DNA from: Nocardia sp. NBC_01503
Lineage (GTDB): Bacteria; Actinomycetota; Actinomycetes; Mycobacteriales; Mycobacteriaceae
Direction: 5' to 3'
Length of the DNA stretch: 64,000 nt
Assembly (NCBI RefSeq): GCF_036327755.1
Contig: NZ_CP109597.1
Span: 1-64,000 of the forward strand
Positions 60,901 through 64,000 of the stretch are shown here, one piece after another. A model generated the notes under the pieces. It did no database searches. It had not been told where the DNA came from and saw only the letters and a list, made by a program, of their open reading frames with translations. Position 1 is the stretch's first letter; every line of letters begins with the position of its first letter. A program made the position numbers and the translations under genes.

Positions 60901-61027
60901 CTTCCCCTGGAAGCCGCATACATTGTTCGAGAAGTGCTGTAGCCCAGCGTCTTTCGTCACCTGTCGCAGGTGCTTGCTGCAGCGCGCGCTCGATGACCGG
61001 CACCAGATTCGGTTCTGACCAGACCAT
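57950..61027 (-). CDS. TPR-like / CHAT-domain protein (putative caspase-like protease), 1025 aa
   Basis: ATG at 61027 overlaps the TAA upstream (TAATG). Residues ~1-600 are a helical solenoid rich in A/L repeats, TPR-like. The C-terminal ~350 residues form a CHAT domain: VVLGACYGFGTVD with Cys897, candidate His871 or His873 in ALHDHTGG, then GARGAVWVVGGHQRLRDLPI and TLHDALRTAQLEYL, the usual end of the fold. CHAT proteins are caspase-like proteases or scaffolds. The sigma factor two genes upstream suggests it acts on that system. The His-Cys spacing is short, so activity is not assured. Confidence 0.8.
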   Translation of the reverse strand: MVWSEPNLVPVIERALQQAPATGDERRWATALLEQCMRLPGEACEVADRAARAVLATADIDERSRCWANMLVQTAAQSRDLPAMVLASCGLAAAGDPVHAAIGLAGIGRQARITGLRTAAELIYLALLAITDRADPDTAAPVLSGPTGTGEGAVVIARAWHVLTDSETLAQHLEEQSRNTAIAGPADGPIAAGLCAAAACARTASRSYPTDFQWARGRALYGIGFALTVHGSDRFESYLRYAADHHVAASVRASLTERWTQGLIMSGRWSESLAHLQASHAELVTQGAGAAAESVILRGIARAWRVAGDPEQALTISDQAVALATSPGLSAATVAGIWLNRSAVLMELDQNNDAYHAAAQAFEQYSKNRLTSVGRLEAEAYMLPADPDRARATRLARALVERDTIELLPRPTRSDALARAAEVLMASDPVLALDAFQRAIGTATPTHRIAVTAPLRAARALFTLADRTGITDADPVTYARMAVVAADSQHNRLLGAQAKLLCARCLAADPATQREALTLGYAALKELGQTLAGLTADSGRHVLTSVRPDLVALFDLAVAQRDGELALRVAEAGRSIRLMAMLRMNLDDLPADIRQSFAQIAVAERAAQGDTGFGGADLDEDGDRAARTCAVRSRDHASQDLEHSYGRVFRAMSTAPPADPSTVRHRFPTAHILTLHELDGTVRWTWWPPHTKAPWCGRHALRARTEGLIAAYADGTARTWPGDLTGPLSVLLPQELQQFLLQSGTDHPIDLLVAIFGRLWHVPLLSVPIGAHGRPLVAHARVSVIPSLTMAVHVAEHAATISSLTELSSHVAVTGYCHPKMDGARTERRLLEGTWPAFVPLDRVDQLGTAADLTVAATHADALPGLRQALHDHTGGTLSAARCLPRSFSPIVVLGACYGFGTVDAQSSDDEPIGLLTVIGARGAVWVVGGHQRLRDLPIGWILGRTYAAMASGLTLHDALRTAQLEYLTAAEGSESSDPELRAVLDTVRRECGPSAAAAPWCWALTIVGPPPKRSWQTPGRAEFS

Positions 61028-61995
61028 TACTCGTCCCCTGTTGGTTGATACTTGATGCGGATAATCAGGTCGTCGTCGCCGTGATTGGCGGGAAGGGTGA
61101 CCTCGGCGATGAGGTCGCCGTATTCATCGCCGAGGAACGGCGACCAGGTCCGCTGCCCGGCTATCTGCACGGCGACCGCGCTGGCCACGCCGGTGGGGAT
61201 TTCGTTGTCCAGGTCGAGCGCTGCAGCGCGGATGATGAGCCGATTCGGGGCGCCACTGTCGATCCGCCAGGTGATTCGTGGATGAATTCCGTACTGGGCA
61301 AGGGCGGCGATTTCCCGTTCGGCTCCGTCGGCCGCCGAAAAGTGGGTGGTCACCTCATCGGTGTCGCGGCCGCGGTGAGCTCCCGAGAACACCTGCAGGG
61401 TCCACTCGGCGATCAGTTCCTCAAGTTCGGCGTCGGTCACCGCGTCGGCAGCATCGCCCCCCTGAGGGCTGGCCGGGAGCAGGCTCTCCCCGTTCGCCAG
61501 CGTCGCGACCCAAACATGGCGCAGATCGGCGCCTTCGTCCCGGGTGAGCGCTACCTGCAGCCGTTGATCCGCGCCTGAACCGGCCAGGCGCTCGGCCGCG
61601 GCCCATACGGTCGGTCCGAGCACTCGCTGGGCCAGTTGCCGGACCTCGGCAGGTACGCCGGTCTGCATACCGATCAGGCACAGCGTCGTCAGGCGCGCGT
61701 CCGGTCCGTCCACGTCGAAGCCGATCGACAACTGCTCGTGCCAGTCCCGCGCAACGGCACTGGGGGCGCCATGGAACCGGACCAGGAGCGTGTCCCGGCG
61801 GGTCTTGTACACCAACTCGGCTTCCGGTTCCCGGTCCCAGGCCGCGCTCAAGGCCAGGCGGCGCAGCAGGGTGCGCTGATCGTCGCGGGGGATCGGCAAT
61901 TGCCACTGGCCCTCGGGCAGCCCGGCGATGAGCAGTAGCTCGTCGAGGCCGAGTTCGTCGGCCAGGGGATCGGTCTCGTTGAGATCATCGTGCAT
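61027..61995 (-). CDS. Middle protein of the sigma-CHAT operon, 322 aa
   Basis: Start at MHDDLNETDPLADEL (61995) after GGAAACC, 14 bases after the sigma gene. Acidic helical N-terminus (~1-70), then strand-rich parts: ELVYKTRRDTLLVRFHGAPS, WEQ-type turns, and a C-terminal half with RITWRIDSGAPNRLIIRAAA and DLIAEVTLPANHGDDDLIIR. No known domain. Its position between a sigma factor and a putative protease makes it the best candidate for an anti-sigma or protease substrate; this is inference by analogy. Confidence 0.65.
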   Translation of the reverse strand: MHDDLNETDPLADELGLDELLLIAGLPEGQWQLPIPRDDQRTLLRRLALSAAWDREPEAELVYKTRRDTLLVRFHGAPSAVARDWHEQLSIGFDVDGPDARLTTLCLIGMQTGVPAEVRQLAQRVLGPTVWAAAERLAGSGADQRLQVALTRDEGADLRHVWVATLANGESLLPASPQGGDAADAVTDAELEELIAEWTLQVFSGAHRGRDTDEVTTHFSAADGAEREIAALAQYGIHPRITWRIDSGAPNRLIIRAAALDLDNEIPTGVASAVAVQIAGQRTWSPFLGDEYGDLIAEVTLPANHGDDDLIIRIKYQPTGDE

Positions 61996-62009
61996 GTGGG
62001 TTTCCTGCC

Positions 62010-62810
62010 TTAATTTTCGTCGCCGTGCGTGAGGAAGGCGGTGATCTTGGATCGGGCGTCGCCGAGGAGGCATCGGCACTGGGACACCGAGATTTTCATC
62101 TCGGTTGCGATCGTCTCGAGGGGTCCTTGGCGCCCCGGTTGGGGAAAGTGGCGGCGGAACAGCTTGACCGCGCGAAGCTCCTGGGGCGTCAGCCCCGTCG
62201 CCTGCCGGATGGCTCGTTCGGCCCGCGACTTCATCTGGCGGACATTGTTCTCACTGGTGCCGAGCTGTTCGGCAACCTGAGCGTTGGACAGGTCCAGGCC
62301 ATGCACCAGTAGCAGTACCTCGCCGTGTTTGTCGGACAGACCGGCCCGAGCGCAGATCCGGCGCACCGGATCGAGAAGGTCGATCTCCTCCCCGGTTCCG
62401 GCGTCGACGGTGATCGTGCTCATGATCTGCTCGTCTTGCCTATCCAAGGGCTGGTCCCGCTGCTGCTGATTGCGATATTGGCGGGCCAGGTCGTACGCGA
62501 CGTGCCGCACCACGACAGCGACAAAGGTCGATACTTCGTGCCGCTCCGGATCCAGGGTCGGCGCGGTGAGCAGTTTGGTCCACGCTTGCTGTGCCACGTC
62601 CTGCGGATTGAGGAACCTGAATGCGCCATGCCAGAACCACGACAGCCTGACGATCAACGGATTGTGCGTGGCGTAGAAGGTGTCGAACCAGTCGTATCGT
62701 CGGCGGGCGAGGTCGGCTTCACGGGATTCGTTCTCGAAGGAGCGACGCGCCTGCGACGCGCCGGGTATGTCGTGAGGTTCGAGGGGATCCAACAGTTCCG
62801 GGTTTGACAT
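62010..62810 (-). CDS. Sigma-70 family factor of the CHAT operon, 266 aa
   Basis: ATG at 62810 five bases after CAGGAG. Region 2 at ~38-125: YDWFDTFYATHNPLIVRLSW, LNPQDVAQQAWTKLLTAPTL, VSTFVAVVVRHVAYDLARQY. Region 4 at ~165-210: LSDKHGEVLLLVHGLDLSNA then an HTH with AEQLGTSENNVRQMKSRAER. A third, unusual C-terminal HTH-like unit follows (LETIATEMKISVSQCRCLLG). First gene of the operon, with the two others co-transcribed. Confidence 0.85.
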   Translation of the reverse strand: MSNPELLDPLEPHDIPGASQARRSFENESREADLARRRYDWFDTFYATHNPLIVRLSWFWHGAFRFLNPQDVAQQAWTKLLTAPTLDPERHEVSTFVAVVVRHVAYDLARQYRNQQQRDQPLDRQDEQIMSTITVDAGTGEEIDLLDPVRRICARAGLSDKHGEVLLLVHGLDLSNAQVAEQLGTSENNVRQMKSRAERAIRQATGLTPQELRAVKLFRRHFPQPGRQGPLETIATEMKISVSQCRCLLGDARSKITAFLTHGDEN

Positions 62811-62973
62811 CGAACTCCTGTCCGGGTGAGAGCAAGTCGCTGGTGTGAAGTACGTCGGCGCTGTGTGCGGTTGTGACACACACCGGAAACCCGGGTAGAC
62901 AAGCGAATTCGCTCCCACCGGATAGCAGGGTGAGGTGTGCTCGGCACCGGATCCCGGGCCGAGCAGTGGTTCC
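62811..62973. promoter_or_regulatory. Upstream region of the sigma-CHAT operon
   Basis: About 160 bases between the small zinc protein gene and the sigma factor; presumably the operon promoter, perhaps autoregulated. Contains TTGTGACACACACC. No gene. Confidence 0.35.
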
Positions 62974-63222
62974 TCATGAGGTCGAGGGCGGCTGATCGGA
63001 TGTCGGCCACGAGGTGAGGTGCCATCCGCCGCAGTGACCGCAGGGGTATCCGCGGACTTCGCGGCGCCTGATGTCGGTACCCGCCAGTTCGGCATGTGCG
63101 CGGGTCACTCTCATGCGCTGCAGGGTGAGGTGAACGTCCTTGTGTTCACGCAGCCGACGTTTGCCGGTGCGCTCACAAATCGGGAACCGGTGGGCACGTC
63201 GGGGGTGGGAGGTAGGGGACAT
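62974..63222 (-). CDS. Small zinc-ribbon protein, 82 aa
   Basis: ATG at 63222 five bases after GGAG. CERTGKRRLREHKDVHLTLQ followed by YPCGHCGGWHLTSWP: a pattern with CxxC and a WHLT ending that recurs in small actinobacterial genome and phage proteins. Probably binds zinc; role unknown. Confidence 0.65.
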   Translation of the reverse strand: MSPTSHPRRAHRFPICERTGKRRLREHKDVHLTLQRMRVTRAHAELAGTDIRRREVRGYPCGHCGGWHLTSWPTSDQPPSTS

Positions 63223-63567
63223 AGCGGCTCCGGTGGTGGTGCGGTTGCCGGGCGAACTGCCTGGCATCTGCCTCTACGTGAATCCACCGAGGATCTGTGA
63301 CACGCCCCCATCTCTCACCTGTATTCCGCATCGAAATCGCTACGCGCCGAACGATTCCCGCAACCGCACCCGTGTGCGCGTGATCGATTCCACCGTGCGC
63401 AGGCGGGATCGGAGAAAGGGACAGCACGAGAGCGCCGCAGGAAATGGATCATCGGTCGGTCTCGATGATCCATACGTGGCGACGTCGTGTTCTGTGACAG
63501 CGTGTGCGGCGGACCTCAATATTTGCTGCACCGTCACTACGGGTGGGAACCGGACGTAGTGGGGTGC
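63223..63567. other. About 345 bases without supported gene
   Basis: Divergent region between the small zinc protein and the plus-strand frame at 63568. No frame shows both a ribosome binding site and coherent codon use. Confidence 0.35.
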
Positions 63568-63861
63568 ATGATTGATCCAATTTTCGGTACCGCTGGTGCC
63601 GTCGGCGGAATGGTGTGGTGGTTGCGCAGCGATGGCCCGGTACGGCTGTGGGCCGGGCTGGTTGCGGTCGGACACCGTGACTCGGTGCGCCGCCGCGACG
63701 CACGCGAAGTGCTGTTGTGCACCGGCCGCAACACCAAACCCGCCCTCACCGCCCCCTCACAATCACAGCGACACAACAAGATCGGCTCGGCGGCACCCGG
63801 ACACCACCGCTCTGTCGGTGGCCGCAAACCGGCAGGCATCGCGGGCCGACGACAGTGGTGA
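63568..63861 (+). CDS. Small basic protein, 97 aa
   Basis: ATG at 63568. MIDPIFGTAGAVGGMVWWLR has a short hydrophobic start, then a long basic tail (RRRDAREVLLCTGRNTK, H/R-rich end). The start context (GGGGTGC) is weak. It could be a DNA-binding peptide with a membrane anchor. Uncertain. Confidence 0.4.
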   Translation: MIDPIFGTAGAVGGMVWWLRSDGPVRLWAGLVAVGHRDSVRRRDAREVLLCTGRNTKPALTAPSQSQRHNKIGSAAPGHHRSVGGRKPAGIAGRRQW

Positions 63862-63898
63862 GGATCGACGCAGCAGCGACGATCACTGGCGGAATCCG

Positions 63899-64000
63899 AT
63901 GCCCAGCGACCCGTCGAGGAGATCAGCGCCGCACCGCTGGGTCGATCGTGGGCAGGTTTCCCAAAATTTGCGCTCCCGCACGGCCACACCCTCGATGATT
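63899..64000 (+). CDS. Possible gene start running off the right edge
   Basis: ATG at 63899 opens a frame (MPSDPSRRSAPHRWVDRGQV) that stays open to the window end. GGCGGA lies a few bases upstream. Too short to judge. Confidence 0.25.
   Translation, partial: MPSDPSRRSAPHRWVDRGQVSQNLRSRTATPSMI

Noticed and set aside
57950..62810. CRISPR type III-E locus
   Set aside because: A sigma factor and a CHAT protein are present, but no gRAMP/Cas7-11, Cas1 or repeats are seen.

Overview
Organism and replicon. The window is GC-rich throughout, uses GTG/ATG starts with strong GGAGG-type ribosome binding sites, and encodes envelope functions typical of mycolate-containing Actinobacteria (a cutinase-family lipase inside the conjugation operon, an EspR-like regulator next to a MAB_1171c-like membrane protein). 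There are no ribosomal or housekeeping genes. I read it as the left part of a large, probably linear, conjugative plasmid or comparable accessory replicon of a Nocardia/Rhodococcus/Mycobacterium-type host. Linearity is inferred from two things: the first 130 bases are packed with short GC palindromes carrying three GCTNCGC motifs, as at actinomycete telomeres, and a gene pair resembling telomere proteins Tap and Tpg lies at 12.6-15.2 kb. 

Layout. 0-0.6 kb: telomere-like palindromes and non-coding DNA. 0.6-9.3 kb (mostly minus strand): small membrane proteins, sigma-like/HTH regulators, a decayed tpg copy and a plasmid-replication-type HTH protein. 9.27-9.77 kb: a 44-bp perfect palindrome and an iteron-like cluster of 13 GTCCA/TGGAC motifs, a candidate origin. 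10.2-15.6 kb: a chimeric HTH/pseudo-NlpC-P60 protein, then tpg-like, tap-like and one more gene. 16-17.7 kb: a partition-type region with three copies of a 17-bp operator-like motif and several frameshifted genes. 17.8-19.5 kb: an ECF sigma factor and small membrane proteins. 19.7-34.7 kb: a 15-kb minus-strand conjugation operon (M23/SLT hydrolase, VirB4-like ATPase, SCO6880-type protein, TrbL/VirB6-type protein, VirB8/TcpC-like proteins, two P-loop proteins, cutinase), most genes joined by 4-bp ATGA overlaps. 35-40.4 kb: plus-strand regulators, an ImmA/IrrE-type protease, a MAB_1171c-like membrane protein and an FAD monooxygenase-like protein. 40.5-57.9 kb: accessory region rich in sigma-like regulators, small membrane proteins, terminator-bearing leaders, a broken resolvase and a tRNA-Gly fragment. 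57.9-62.8 kb: a three-gene sigma factor / unknown protein / CHAT-domain protein operon. 

How the genes work together. Replication and end maintenance (Rep-like, iterons, Tap/Tpg-like), partition and transfer account for the backbone. The rest is dominated by one theme: a sigma-like or HTH regulator translationally coupled to a membrane protein, seen at least five times with unrelated partners. The CHAT module at the right end combines the same ingredients (a sigma factor, an unknown partner, a putative caspase-like protease) and looks like a protease-gated transcription switch without CRISPR. These two themes are the best candidates for undescribed biology. All functional calls come from reading motifs by eye; no database search was possible.
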